Assembly (NCBI GenBank): GCA_964422365.1
Contig: CAYRAV010000006.1
Location: forward strand, 1-64,000
Length of the DNA stretch: 64,000 bases
Source: CAYRAV01 sp964422365
Lineage (GTDB): Bacteria > Bacillota > Clostridia > Lachnospirales > Lachnospiraceae
Direction: 5' to 3'
Shown here: positions 32,248-41,414 of the stretch, in pieces
How positions within the stretch are numbered: position 1 is the stretch's first letter
Layout of the letters: each line of letters starts with the position of its first letter
The notes under the pieces: model-generated
Told to the model about the DNA's origin: nothing
Seen by the model: only the letters and a program-made list of their open reading frames with translations
Database searches by the model: none
Translations under genes and position numbers: made by a program

Positions 32248-32982
32248 TTATTCCCATTCAAAACATGGCATAGCCTGCAATTTAAACAAATTTTTTCTGT
32301 GCATTTCATCTATTTTCACTTTTATATCCCTATCCTCAATTTTACCTGTGCGGATATACTGGTCCAACACCATATAAGTAAATCCCAGATTATCCTCATC
32401 TGTTTTCCCGCACAGCCCATCTGTAGGTACCTTTTCAATAAGCTCCTCTGGTAACCCCAACTCTCTTCCAATTGCTTTTACTTCTGTTACAGTCAAACGG
32501 CTTAATGGACTGAAATCTCCTGCTCCATCTCCATATCTGGTGGCATATCCTACCCAGTCTTCACTTAAATTACATGTATTGGCTACACGCCCATTATTGG
32601 ACTGGGACACTGCATAGAGCATTGCCATACGGATTCTTGCAGGCAGATTAATCTGTGCCTGATCAGATACTTCCATAAATTTCTCAAGTGATGCATACAT
32701 TCCCTGAACCGCCTTGCTAATTGGCATTTCATAATATTTTATTTTCAGATGCTTGCATAACAACTTGGAATAAGATATGTCCTTTTGTATCCCATTTGGC
32801 ATCAGCACACCAATCACCTTATCACATCCAAGTGCCTCTACACATAAAGCAGCCACTATAGAGCTGTCCTTTCCTCCTGATATTCCTACAACTGCATTGC
32901 AGTCTGGTCCATTTTCCAAAAACCAGTTTCTAATCCAATCAATGATTTGATTTTTCACTTTTGCTGCCTGAAATTTTTTCAT
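32248..32982 (-). CDS. nadE: Ammonia-dependent NAD synthase
   Basis: Converts nicotinate adenine dinucleotide to NAD using ATP and ammonia. The 244-residue protein has only the synthetase domain; no glutaminase domain. The PP-loop reads GISGGKDSSIVAALC near residue 34, and NTCNLSEDWVGYATRYGDGAGDFSPL (about 150-175) carries the conserved acceptor-site residues. It is the last gene of the NAD block, separated from nadV by 106 bp that include a family A half element. Confidence 0.95.
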   Translation of the reverse strand: MKKFQAAKVKNQIIDWIRNWFLENGPDCNAVVGISGGKDSSIVAALCVEALGCDKVIGVLMPNGIQKDISYSKLLCKHLKIKYYEMPISKAVQGMYASLEKFMEVSDQAQINLPARIRMAMLYAVSQSNNGRVANTCNLSEDWVGYATRYGDGAGDFSPLSRLTVTEVKAIGRELGLPEELIEKVPTDGLCGKTDEDNLGFTYMVLDQYIRTGKIEDRDIKVKIDEMHRKNLFKLQAMPCFEWE

Positions 32983-33048
32983 AATACTCCCTCCAAATTC
33001 ATATGTTATAGCGAATTACATCAACTAGACTCGGGATAAACAGCATAT

Positions 33049-33091
33049 CCAAAACATGCCGATTGGGCAATGAATTTCCAAACACGCTCTA
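33049..33091. repeat. Family A right end (A7) overlapping the nadV stop
   Basis: AACATGCCGATTGGGCAATG through AAACACGCTCTA. Only the right 43 bases remain. Its terminal TAG on the minus strand (33091-33089) is the stop codon of nadV. Confidence 0.75.
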
Positions 33092-34558
33092 AAATACCCC
33101 CTCATTTAGTCTTGCTCTAATCTGCTGCAATGTTTCTTCCTCTAAAAATTTACCATCCCTAAAAATTGGTCTCAATTCATTTTCTTTGATATCTTCCGGT
33201 TTTTCATATCCATCTTCAAATGCCAATCTTCCTTCTGCATTTCTGTAAACACGGCATAAACCTTTCTGCGATTTTTTGAATCCGCCTTCTTTTGGGTTTT
33301 TAAAAATAGGATATCCTTTCCCATCTATTTCCATATAAGTTGCTTTAATGCAGGAAGAAAACGTATCCCTTGTAAATGGTTTTAACACTCCATTTTCTTC
33401 TATACACTGCATAGAGAAACTTCCCACACCCAATGCCGCATTGCTGCAGGCAAATCCATTTTCTGTTAATATTTTATAAATTTCCTCGCATCTCTGAATA
33501 GTAATACTATCTCCATAAATGGCTTTCACATGCGGATTAAGCACCTTATAACCTTTTTCATTGACAATGCCGCCAAAAATATCCCACAAATGAAATACTG
33601 TTTCTGTTACGACTTCTACACAATCACCGCTATCACCACGCATAAGCATGCAGCCATTATGATTCAGGATTTCTTCCTTTAATTGTGGAATTACATTATC
33701 TATCACATTCCAATAATCATAAGAATCCAATACAGCTGAAAAACTGGTATCCGGATAGATTTCTGTCAGCAGTCTGCGAAGAAGTGTAATCTCATCCCCA
33801 TCTGCTGCATAATTGCTGCACATAACAGAATGTTCTGTACTAACAGCACCAAATGCCACTTCTTCCTTTGTACAATCACAGTTATAATTTTCCTCTAAGA
33901 ATGGAATAGCAGGTACAGTAGCTGTATTTAAAAAGCTTAAACACCATCCGGCACTGCTTTTTATAGCACTCTGCAAACATTCCTGTCCGCGGAAACTAAA
34001 GTCTCCTAATGCCTTTGCCCTGCAAATACTATCATCACAAGTTTTCTCATAATATTTATTTACAATATCCCGATAGGCAGCCCCCACTGTAGCACTTAAC
34101 ATCGGATGCCACATTTCTGCGGAAATAAGACTCTCTAACGCCTGTGGCAGCCATGCAAAATCTTTATGTGTATTTGTGATTCCAAACATCGGCACATGCA
34201 TTGGCACTTTTGTGCCCTCTGGTAATGCAACTATTTCAATAGGGAGATAGCCGAGTCTATGAAGTTTTCCTATTTTTTCACTGCTATAGGCATTTTTTCC
34301 TAATGCAGCATTTAATATTCTCTCATATTCTCCTACTGCCTCCTCATAACTTCTTTCAAAAAATTCTCTGTTAAAATAGTCTATCAGATAAGTTTTGATA
34401 AATGCCTGTAACCCAAACATCACTACTTCGTCCCACATATCTATCCTGCTCATACGAGGTGTGAAATAAGACATTGACTTTGTAATATCCTTTGGCAGCT
34501 GCATGTCATGTGTTGCTTTATAAAAGTCTATCAATAACATTGGATTTATTTCTTTCAT
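33089..34558 (-). CDS. nadV: Nicotinamide phosphoribosyltransferase
   Basis: Makes NMN from nicotinamide and PRPP. The 489-residue protein matches the NAMPT family in length and in MLLIDFYKATHDMQLP at the start, ALGDFSFRGQE near 190, the DSYDYWNV stretch near 280, MLMRGDSGDCVEVV near 310 and the active-site loop AIYGDSITIQR near 350. NAMPT enzymes often have NMN adenylyltransferase partners, which are not in the window. The gene lies directly downstream of a PRPP synthetase gene that can provide its co-substrate. The coding end LNEGVF is followed by a stop provided by the family A repeat. Confidence 0.93.
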   Translation of the reverse strand: MKEINPMLLIDFYKATHDMQLPKDITKSMSYFTPRMSRIDMWDEVVMFGLQAFIKTYLIDYFNREFFERSYEEAVGEYERILNAALGKNAYSSEKIGKLHRLGYLPIEIVALPEGTKVPMHVPMFGITNTHKDFAWLPQALESLISAEMWHPMLSATVGAAYRDIVNKYYEKTCDDSICRAKALGDFSFRGQECLQSAIKSSAGWCLSFLNTATVPAIPFLEENYNCDCTKEEVAFGAVSTEHSVMCSNYAADGDEITLLRRLLTEIYPDTSFSAVLDSYDYWNVIDNVIPQLKEEILNHNGCMLMRGDSGDCVEVVTETVFHLWDIFGGIVNEKGYKVLNPHVKAIYGDSITIQRCEEIYKILTENGFACSNAALGVGSFSMQCIEENGVLKPFTRDTFSSCIKATYMEIDGKGYPIFKNPKEGGFKKSQKGLCRVYRNAEGRLAFEDGYEKPEDIKENELRPIFRDGKFLEEETLQQIRARLNEGVF

Positions 34559-34613
34559 GGTAATCCTCTTCTTTCTTGCTATATTTATTATTACTATCCA
34601 AAACAGCCCTTTA

Positions 34614-35465
34614 TCATTTGCCAGAAGTTCCTTTTTTGTACTTTATTACCCGAATCCTCTCATCTTCTTCCAAAAACAGGCTGTCCGTTGTATATATTCT
34701 TTCCACTAATCCGCTCTGCAATAGTTTTCCCCTCTCCTTATCTAAGATACTCTTCTCCACATGAGTAGCAAAAGCATATATCCTCCCACAGCCCAATTCT
34801 TTTAATCTCTTTGCACTATAATAAAGAGAACCACCAAAAGCAATAATATCATCCACCATTAAAATCGTTTTTTCTGCCAGCTTTATCCCATTATCTGCTA
34901 TATCAATGCCAAGTATCGTGCCATCCTCCCATCTGCGCTTTTTCATTCCATAGCAATAAGGACGCACAAACATTTCTCCGTATCGTTTTGCGGCACCTTC
35001 ATCTGGAAAGTACAATAAAATTTCTTCTGACCTGTTCACAATTTGCGTACCCTTTTTCCCCTCTAATTCGTCTATTACCGCTTCAATATATTCTTTTGGA
35101 TTTTGTATTACTACTCTGTCAATCAATGCAGCACTTACATTAGAATGAGGGTCCAATACTGTTACAGAAGTAAAATTTAATGCATTGATACACTCTGCAA
35201 AATACTTTAATGTAAATACTTCTGTATCCTTTTTCACTCTGTCCATTCTGGCATTTGGAATATACGGCATAATAAGAGAAACCGTTTTTCCCTTCTCCTG
35301 GAAATGCCTTGTAAGATACATTATTGTTAACAGTTCCTCCTCTGTTTCGTACTGCCACATACATTCTATATGGCTGTTTTTCATTAAATCTTCTTCCACT
35401 TTCAGCAATTGTGTTCCATCTGGAAAATGTTTTGTTTCATACTGGTTACCATTCCACTTGATCAT
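34614..35465 (-). CDS. prs: Ribose-phosphate pyrophosphokinase-like protein
   Basis: A 283-residue PRPP synthetase relative, shorter and more diverged than housekeeping Prs (about 310-320). Recognisable are HFPDGTQLLKV near residue 14, MPYIPNARMDRVKKDTEVFTLKYFA (about 76-100), DPHSN (about 117) and the PRPP loop MVDDIIAFGGSLYYSA near 207. The adjacent nadV suggests it supplies PRPP for nicotinamide salvage; similar nadV-prs pairs are known in bacteria and phages. The ATG at 35465 has GAGAGGG 6 bases before it. The 55-bp gaps on either side fit an operon. Confidence 0.88.
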   Translation of the reverse strand: MIKWNGNQYETKHFPDGTQLLKVEEDLMKNSHIECMWQYETEEELLTIMYLTRHFQEKGKTVSLIMPYIPNARMDRVKKDTEVFTLKYFAECINALNFTSVTVLDPHSNVSAALIDRVVIQNPKEYIEAVIDELEGKKGTQIVNRSEEILLYFPDEGAAKRYGEMFVRPYCYGMKKRRWEDGTILGIDIADNGIKLAEKTILMVDDIIAFGGSLYYSAKRLKELGCGRIYAFATHVEKSILDKERGKLLQSGLVERIYTTDSLFLEEDERIRVIKYKKGTSGK

Positions 35466-35516
35466 AACAATCCCTCTCTCCATTCGCACCTGGTAGTGAT
35501 TATTTCTGCTTACGGC

Positions 35517-36044
35517 TTAACAAATGATAATCTGACATGCCTTCATTGCTTCTAATGCATTTTTATGACTTTCTACAGTCACTCCTGCACAACAATTCTC
35601 AATCACTTTTATCGGAATTTCCGGCAAAGCTGCTTTTAAAATCATTGCATTTGAAATCACACAGATATCTGTACACAGCCCAATCAATTTAACAGATTCA
35701 ATTTCACTTTTTGCTGCTGCCTCTTTTATTTTCTCCGCCAGCTCCATAGAGCCAAATGTTGGTTTGTCAATGACTACTGCTTTTCTAGTAAATTCTTGTA
35801 GTGCGGGACATATTTCCCAGCCTTCTGTATTCCTGATGCAGTGTTCCACGGGCAAATTTTTTCCTTCCTGTGTCTCCAGATAATTTTTCTCGTGGGTATC
35901 TTTTGTAAAGTATAATGGCCCCTTATGTGTTTTTACTGTTTCTACTACATTTTCAATAATCCTTTCTGCATCATCACTTCCCAATGCACCTGTAATAAAA
36001 TCGTTCTGCATATCTATTACAACTAAAATCTCTTTTTTGTCCAT
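35517..36044 (-). CDS. pncA: Nicotinamidase-type cysteine hydrolase
   Basis: A 175-residue isochorismatase-fold amidase. The catalytic triad is visible: D11 in VVIDMQNDF, K94 in VIDKPTFG and C128 in GLCTDICVISNA, with metal ligands D49 and H51 in FTKDTHEKN and H68. The setting between nrtR and prs/nadV supports nicotinamide deamidation to nicotinate. No nicotinate phosphoribosyltransferase is in the window, so the next step must be elsewhere. Family resemblance alone cannot exclude another amide substrate. Confidence 0.88.
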   Translation of the reverse strand: MDKKEILVVIDMQNDFITGALGSDDAERIIENVVETVKTHKGPLYFTKDTHEKNYLETQEGKNLPVEHCIRNTEGWEICPALQEFTRKAVVIDKPTFGSMELAEKIKEAAAKSEIESVKLIGLCTDICVISNAMILKAALPEIPIKVIENCCAGVTVESHKNALEAMKACQIIIC

Positions 36045-36103
36045 AATATCTCCTCCCTATGATTATTATTCCTTATACTTTTTTTTAAACTCTAATCAAA
36101 ACC

Positions 36104-36973
36104 TTATAATGCTTTCTTAAATAATTTTGATGGTCTATGACCTGCATTCTGAGCATACTCATCTGTTTCCTCTACTTTTCCCGAAATTTTTCTTCTAAAG
36201 TTGGCTGCCAGCAATTCTGTATCTAATACTGCCTCATACACATTCTGCAATTCTGTTAATGTAAATTTCTCCGGCACCAGGTGGAATGACACATCAGTAT
36301 ATTCAATCTTTCCACGAAGCCGTTCAATTGCCAGTGTTATAATATGTGCATGATCAAATGCAAGCCCGTCATTTTTTAAAATCTTATACTCTGTACGACT
36401 GGTTCCATTTTTATAGCATTGCTGTTTCATAATAGTAGCTGTTAGTATCTCTTTTTCTTTTGTAAGCTCTAATTCATAATAAATTTCACTTATTATAATA
36501 CCTTCTTTTTGTTCTCTTTGTTCCTTTACAACTTTTAAGGAAACATTGAACCAGTCTGTTGCTTCCGAATCGCTCAAATCCCCAACTTTCTCCTGTTGCA
36601 CCAAAGCCATATATGCACATGTAATTACCCATGTTCTCGGATCTCTGTTTGGTGTACTAATTGTATAGAGCTGCTCTAAATAGATATTATCAATACCAGT
36701 TTCTTTTTTTAATCCCCTTATAGCTGATTCCTCCAGTGTTTCGTTTGGTGTTGCAAACACTCCTGGTAATGCCCAATTGTCCTTAAATGGATGTTCTTTC
36801 CTTTTTATCAAAAGCACTTTCAATCTCTTCTCTGGCAATTTTCTATAGTTGTCCACTTCATCATTTCCAATTGCCAATAGTGCTATATCTACTGTTACAG
36901 ATGGTCTCTCATAGTCTTCTGGATTATATGTAGACAAGAAATCCAGTTCTTCCTGATTTTTTTTATCTTTCAT
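36104..36973 (-). CDS. nrtR: NrtR-like NAD-metabolism regulator (Nudix fused to winged helix)
   Basis: A 289-residue protein: a Nudix-like domain (about 20-165) followed by a winged-helix DNA-binding domain (about 190-285, FHLVPEKFTLTELQNVYEAV). The Nudix box is degenerate: LPGVFATPNETLEES has valine in place of the second glycine and IRGLKKETGI replaces the REUxEE core, so hydrolysis is unlikely, as in NrtR repressors that bind ADP-ribose-type ligands. It leads the pncA-prs-nadV-nadE block, its presumed targets. The ATG at 36973 lies at the end of a family B leader, which also reads in frame upstream of it; the leader is not thought to be part of the protein. Confidence 0.85.
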   Translation of the reverse strand: MKDKKNQEELDFLSTYNPEDYERPSVTVDIALLAIGNDEVDNYRKLPEKRLKVLLIKRKEHPFKDNWALPGVFATPNETLEESAIRGLKKETGIDNIYLEQLYTISTPNRDPRTWVITCAYMALVQQEKVGDLSDSEATDWFNVSLKVVKEQREQKEGIIISEIYYELELTKEKEILTATIMKQQCYKNGTSRTEYKILKNDGLAFDHAHIITLAIERLRGKIEYTDVSFHLVPEKFTLTELQNVYEAVLDTELLAANFRRKISGKVEETDEYAQNAGHRPSKLFKKAL

Positions 36974-37085
36974 ATTTTGCACCAAACCTACCAACCACAA
37001 GCTCGCTTGCATTTGATAGACACAAACACAAAGGGTAAACGACATGTGTTTGCATTTTTTCCTTTCTTTTATTTTTCTTTTCCTT
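36974..37085 (-). repeat. Family B leader repeat, copy 3 (before nrtR)
   Basis: Hairpin II pairs CTATCAA (37013-37019) with TTGGTAG (36988-36994): two positions differ from the other copies yet pairing is kept. Hairpin I is mostly lost. The internal frame starts MQTHVVYPLCLCLSNASEL and closes four codons past the nrtR ATG (as GAA AGA TAA), overlapping its start. GGTG again lies just before the ATG. Confidence 0.78.
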
Positions 37086-37149
37086 TTTTATCAAACCTTT
37101 TCAATGCAAAAAGTAAACAAACTACCACACAGCAAGCTACAGGGACTTG

Positions 37150-37194
37150 ACCTCGCAATAGTAGTCAAATGGAGCTACAAGCATTTCCGCTTTA
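37150..37194. repeat. Family E, diverged copy 2
   Basis: AGTCAAATGGAGCTACAAGCATTTCC aligns in segments with 28405-28440, but the palindrome is broken. It sits 65 bp beyond the outer edge of family B copy 3. Confidence 0.4.
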
Positions 37195-37335
37195 CCAAAG
37201 GTGTGCAGCACAGACTCGTTGCACACAGGAATAAATGCATCTGTATTTCCTCTTTTCTTACTTATTAACTTATTGATAATAACAATATACATCTAACAAT
37301 TATATTTGTCAAGAGAAAATTTAAAAAATTTTATA

Positions 37336-37395
37336 TTACAGCTCAGCCATGCAGAAATGATTGTACAATATGCACGTGGGAACTTTGCTTATTAA
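37336..37395. repeat. Family D repeat, copy 3 (opposite orientation)
   Basis: ACAGCTCAGCCATGCAGAAATG and TTGTACAATATGCACGTGGGAA are the reverse complement of the copies at 28674 and 47423. The rest of 37195-37440 is AT-rich and empty; it may hold the nrtR promoter. Confidence 0.55.
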
Positions 37396-37440
37396 TTCCA
37401 AATTGTACAGCTATTTCTGTATAGCTAAACTATAGCACAT

Positions 37441-37501
37441 AAAAACAGTGGCTGTATCTGAATACAGATAACAATCTGTTCAGTATACAGCCACTGTTTT
37501 T
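37441..37501 (-). terminator. Terminator of the phosphofructokinase gene
   Basis: AAAAACAGTGGCTGTAT (37441-37457) pairs perfectly with 37485-37501. T-runs occur on both strands. It lies 30 bp after the minus-strand stop at 37532. Confidence 0.9.
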
Positions 37502-37531
37502 ATACTTGAAATTTATAACTATTACATTTAT

Positions 37532-38605
37532 TTAATCTCCAAAACATATTCCCATTGCTTTGGCTTCGTTCACAATGGAGCTATCTGGATCTACTACCTT
37601 TAATTTTCCTGCCACTTCATTAAGTGGTACTGGAATAATTTCCCCATTACGAATCGCCGCCATATAACCATACTGCTCCCTTTTAATCATTTCTGCTGCT
37701 GCTGCTCCCAAGCGGCTTGAAATCACTCTGTCATAAGCGCATGGCTCTCCTCCTCTCTGCGTATGTCCAGGTACGGTGATACGAATTTCCTGTCCTGTTA
37801 ATGCTTCAATTTCTTTTCCTACTTTATAGGAAACGGACGGATATGGGCTGTTTTTCATTTTTGCCTTTAACTCTTTTTTACTCAATGCCGCATCCTCTTT
37901 TGATATCGCACCTTCTGCTACTGCAAGAATAGAGAAGCTTTTTCCCTGTTCTGTACGTTTTTCAATTGCAGCTGCAACTTTTTTGATATCATATGGAATT
38001 TCGGGAAGCAAAATAATATCCGCACCCCCTGCAATTCCCGCATGTAAAGTAAGCCATCCTACTTTGTGCCCCATAACTTCTACAATAAACACCCGCCCAT
38101 GTGATGCTGCTGTTGTATGAATACAATCAATGGCATCAGTAGCAACATCTACTGCACTTTGGAACCCAAATGTCATATCTGTTCCCCATATATCATTGTC
38201 AATTGTCTTTGGAAGTGTCACAATATTCAATCCTTCCTTCGATAATAGATTCGCAGTTTTATGTGTTCCATTTCCACCTAATATCACAAGACAATCTAAT
38301 TTTAACTTCTTATAAGTACCTTTCATTGCCTTCACTTTATCTAACCCATTTTCATCTGGCTGATTCATTAATTTAAATGGCTGCCTGGAGGTTCCCAAAA
38401 TCGTACCACCCCTAGTTAAAATTCCTGAAAAATCTGACGGCTGCATTTTTTTATAATTTTCATACATCAATCCTCTGTATCCATCTAAGATACCATAAAT
38501 TTCAACTTCATCAAATGCCTCATACAATGTTTTTGCAACACCTCGAATAGTTGCATTTAAACTTTGACAATCTCCACCACTGGTTAATAATGCAATTCTT
38601 TTCAT
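37532..38605 (-). CDS. pfkA: 6-phosphofructokinase
   Basis: Phosphorylates fructose 6-phosphate in glycolysis. The 357-residue protein has LLTSGGDCQSLNATIRG at the N-terminus, ILTRGGTILGTSR near 65, the nucleotide loop ILGGNGTHKTA near 108 with glycine at the position that favours ATP over pyrophosphate, PKTIDNDIWGTDMTFGF with the catalytic aspartates near 132, and VEVMGHKVGWL near 172. The usual GGDGS aspartate is asparagine here. The length fits the mixed-substrate ATP-type group rather than the short 320-residue bacterial PfkA. It is monocistronic, with a terminator after it and a family A element upstream. Confidence 0.93.
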   Translation of the reverse strand: MKRIALLTSGGDCQSLNATIRGVAKTLYEAFDEVEIYGILDGYRGLMYENYKKMQPSDFSGILTRGGTILGTSRQPFKLMNQPDENGLDKVKAMKGTYKKLKLDCLVILGGNGTHKTANLLSKEGLNIVTLPKTIDNDIWGTDMTFGFQSAVDVATDAIDCIHTTAASHGRVFIVEVMGHKVGWLTLHAGIAGGADIILLPEIPYDIKKVAAAIEKRTEQGKSFSILAVAEGAISKEDAALSKKELKAKMKNSPYPSVSYKVGKEIEALTGQEIRITVPGHTQRGGEPCAYDRVISSRLGAAAAEMIKREQYGYMAAIRNGEIIPVPLNEVAGKLKVVDPDSSIVNEAKAMGICFGD

Positions 38606-38683
38606 ACTTTTTCCTCCTTAATTTACATTTGATTTAAAGTGTATCTGAAAATTCCTTTCACAAAAACTTAATTTTTATTGTAC

Positions 38684-38905
38684 TACAGCGTGTTTTAAAA
38701 TTGTTATAAGATGTATGCTGCAATTTGTGGGGGATTTGTTCCAAATTCATGAGATGCAGCAGACTGCATTGAATGAATTTAGGGCAAATATCCGTACCTT
38801 ATCGTACAAAGTCCGCTAGCCTGAACGGTCATGGATCGTGGTTTGCCAGATGGGTACGCAAAGCGGACATGCAAATTGAGGCAGTGAATTTTCAACCATG
38901 CTCTA
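38684..38905. repeat. Family A element, full copy A8
   Basis: 222 bp from TACAGCGTGTTTTAAAATTG to the right end TTTTCAACCATGCTCTA. One cassette with weakened stems. It lies between the pfkA 5' end and the dtd stop, 46 bp from the latter. Confidence 0.82.
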
Positions 38906-38951
38906 TTAATCATACAAACTTATTCTGCACAGCTCTCACTTTAATGAAACG

Positions 38952-39416
38952 CTATGTCCTGCTATTTTTTAATATCTCATCGCTGTCTAGTACAATCGTA
39001 AATGGTCCATCATTTAAAAGACTAACTTTCATATCAGCTCCAAATTCTCCCTTTTCTACTCTACCTAAATATTCTTTTCCTAACTCTAAAAAATATTCAT
39101 ATAACTCTGTTGCCAGTTCTGGTTTTGCAGCTTCTATAAAACTTGGGCGGTTTCCTTTCCTGCAATTTGCATAAAGGGTAAATTGAGAAATTACCATAAG
39201 TTCTCCTTTTATATCTGATAGTGACAAATTTGTCTTTCCATCTTCATCTGAAAAAATACGAAGCTTTATCATCTTTTGAAACATTTTCTCTGCAATTTCC
39301 TTTGTATCTTCTTGCCCTATACCTAATAAAACCATAATGCCCTGTCCAATTTTTCCTAAGCATATACCATCCGCTTCTACTGAAGCATGCTTTACTCTTT
39401 GTATTACTAATTTCAT
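38952..39416 (-). CDS. dtd: D-aminoacyl-tRNA deacylase
   Basis: Removes D-amino acids wrongly attached to tRNA. The 154-residue protein shows MKLVIQRVKHASVEADG, GIMVLLGIGQEDT, the catalytic SQFTLYANCRKGNRPSF (about 77-93) and the cross-subunit NDGPFTIVLDS motif near 137. The start is set at 39416 to match the family; an ATG three codons earlier (39425) also lies after the GGAAGAGGG site. It follows the amylase gene by 35 bases or fewer and is probably read from the maltodextrin operon, an odd partner. Confidence 0.93.
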   Translation of the reverse strand: MKLVIQRVKHASVEADGICLGKIGQGIMVLLGIGQEDTKEIAEKMFQKMIKLRIFSDEDGKTNLSLSDIKGELMVISQFTLYANCRKGNRPSFIEAAKPELATELYEYFLELGKEYLGRVEKGEFGADMKVSLLNDGPFTIVLDSDEILKNSRT

Positions 39417-39451
39417 TCCAAGCATCAGCCCTCTTCCAATAAAATCCTTCT

Positions 39452-41155
39452 TTATTTTAATACTACAACAGAATATGCTGGTAATGTAATCTCCTCTCCA
39501 TTAATTGTAACCGCCTCTCCTGTTGTTGTAAGATAACCTCTGATATCTTCATACTTGTAAGTATCTTTGCTTACCTTTACCTTCTTTTCTTCTGATGCAA
39601 AATTATATAGGATATAGATTGCACTCTTTTTATATGTCTTTGAAATGGCACATATATCACTATCTTCAATTTTGTCCATATATGCTGCTGTTCCTCTTGC
39701 AATTTCCGGGTTCTCATTACGGATACGAATAGCACGTTTCACAAAATTCAAAATAGAAAATGGATCTTCCGCCTGTTTGTCTTCCGGCTCAAACCTATGC
39801 TCCACTGTTCCCATATCCTCTGGTCCATCCGTCATACCTTCTGTATTATCTGCTGACCAATACATCGGTGCCCGCTTATTCTCATCACTTCCACTTCCAC
39901 TCATTCCCAGTTCTTCTCCATAGTACAGAAATGCAGAACCACCCATAAATAAATTCATTGCCCATGCCATTTTTATTTCATCGGACTCATAAGATAAAAA
40001 ACCAGCCGCACGCCCTGTATCATGGTTTGTAAAAAATGGTGCATCTATTCCATTTTTATTTACTTTTTTAATTTTATTCTGTATATCTACCATTGCTTTT
40101 CCAAAACCCTTACCAGTACTGCTGGTATTTTTTTTGCTGGCCGTTTTTGTAATAATGCCGGATGAATCACCGAAATCAAAATCAAATGCACTGTCTATGC
40201 CGCTTTTATAATATTGTGTATAACTTTCTGAACCTTCCCAAACCTCTGCAACCAAATAGTTATCCTTACTCTTGGACTTTACATACTTTGAAAACCATTC
40301 TAATACTTTAATATTTTTCTCTGTGGAACCCGAATAAAACTCCTTTGCTCCATCTAGACGAAATCCTCCCACACCAGCAGACAGCCAAAAGTCTGCAATA
40401 TTTTCGATTTCCCTTCTTAATTTTTTGCAGGCAAGATTTAAATCTGGCATCTGATCCCAGAAAACTGCCTCATAATACCAATCTGTATCTTCTATTTGAT
40501 AATAAGTACTACCTATTGCTTCCTCCTCTTTTTTAAAATTATAATATTCTACATATGGACAATCTTTTACATTAGGTTCTTCTCCTTCTTTTAAGGATTT
40601 TAAATAGTCTGTTGCTTTTACAAACCAGTCATTTTCTGCTGATGTATGATTCAATGGCAAATCAATGATTAATTTAATTCCTCTTTTCCCACATTCAGCT
40701 ACAAGATTTTTGAAATCTTCCAATGTCCCATATTCCTCATCAATATCATAATAATCTGTTACATCATATTTATGGTATGTTGTAGATGGCATGATAGGCA
40801 TAAGCCAGATACCATTACAACCTAAGTCTGTATCTGTACTATCATCACCATCATTAATATAATCAAGTTTTGATATTAATCCATTAATATCTCCAATGCC
40901 ATCCCCATCACTATCATAGTAAGAATACAAAAAAACCTGATAATAAGTCCTGTAATTATCATCTATTACATTTAATTCCTGCTGATACTCATAATCAGCA
41001 AATACTGTATTTTTATTTTCTTCGTTAGGCATTGCACTTGTTGCCGCATCCTCTGTTGCCGCTGGTTCTGATGTTATTGTATCTGCCTGCCCTTGGCCAT
41101 TACAACCTGTTAATATTACTAAAATCATCATTAATGCTATTATCCTTTTTTTCAT
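39452..41155 (-). CDS. Lipoprotein alpha-amylase, GH13 family
   Basis: A 567-residue exported glycoside hydrolase. The signal ends in a lipobox (VILTGC, cysteine at about 18), so it is anchored at the outer face of the membrane. A Thr/Ala-rich linker is followed by the GH13 barrel with all four regions: DLPLNHTSAENDW (I), GFRLDGAKEFY (II, nucleophile Asp), LVAEVWEG (III, acid Glu) and FFTNHDTGR (IV), plus a calcium-type DSDGDGIGDINGL loop near 77. It should cut starch or maltodextrins at the surface for uptake by the transporter next to it. It lies 259 bp after malG. Confidence 0.93.
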   Translation of the reverse strand: MKKRIIALMMILVILTGCNGQGQADTITSEPAATEDAATSAMPNEENKNTVFADYEYQQELNVIDDNYRTYYQVFLYSYYDSDGDGIGDINGLISKLDYINDGDDSTDTDLGCNGIWLMPIMPSTTYHKYDVTDYYDIDEEYGTLEDFKNLVAECGKRGIKLIIDLPLNHTSAENDWFVKATDYLKSLKEGEEPNVKDCPYVEYYNFKKEEEAIGSTYYQIEDTDWYYEAVFWDQMPDLNLACKKLRREIENIADFWLSAGVGGFRLDGAKEFYSGSTEKNIKVLEWFSKYVKSKSKDNYLVAEVWEGSESYTQYYKSGIDSAFDFDFGDSSGIITKTASKKNTSSTGKGFGKAMVDIQNKIKKVNKNGIDAPFFTNHDTGRAAGFLSYESDEIKMAWAMNLFMGGSAFLYYGEELGMSGSGSDENKRAPMYWSADNTEGMTDGPEDMGTVEHRFEPEDKQAEDPFSILNFVKRAIRIRNENPEIARGTAAYMDKIEDSDICAISKTYKKSAIYILYNFASEEKKVKVSKDTYKYEDIRGYLTTTGEAVTINGEEITLPAYSVVVLK

Positions 41156-41310
41156 ATGATACCTCCAATTTTCTTCTTGTCAGTTTTCTTTCTATTATCT
41201 GGCAATACTTTAAAATACGATATGGAATATTTTACTATTAATAGTATTGTATCTCATTTAGTAGCAATATGGCAAGAATAGAATCTATTTTGTTTTAAAA
41301 ATTGAACACG

Positions 41311-41340
41311 ATTCATCTATGCAGAAATAGTTGCACAATA
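41311..41340. repeat. Family D fragment
   Basis: GATTCATCTATGCAGAAATAG and TTGCACAATA resemble the core of the other D copies. It lies between malG and the amylase gene. Confidence 0.35.
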
Positions 41341-41414
41341 AAACAGACCTGCCAAATGACAAGCCTGCTTTATATACTGATATACTTTGTATTTTATTTT
41401 TAATCGCAATTCCA

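Noticed and set aside
36974..37045. N-terminal extension of the nrtR frame into the leader
   Set aside because: The extension is family B repeat sequence read in frame by chance; the other two B copies place the start codon at the end of the repeat.
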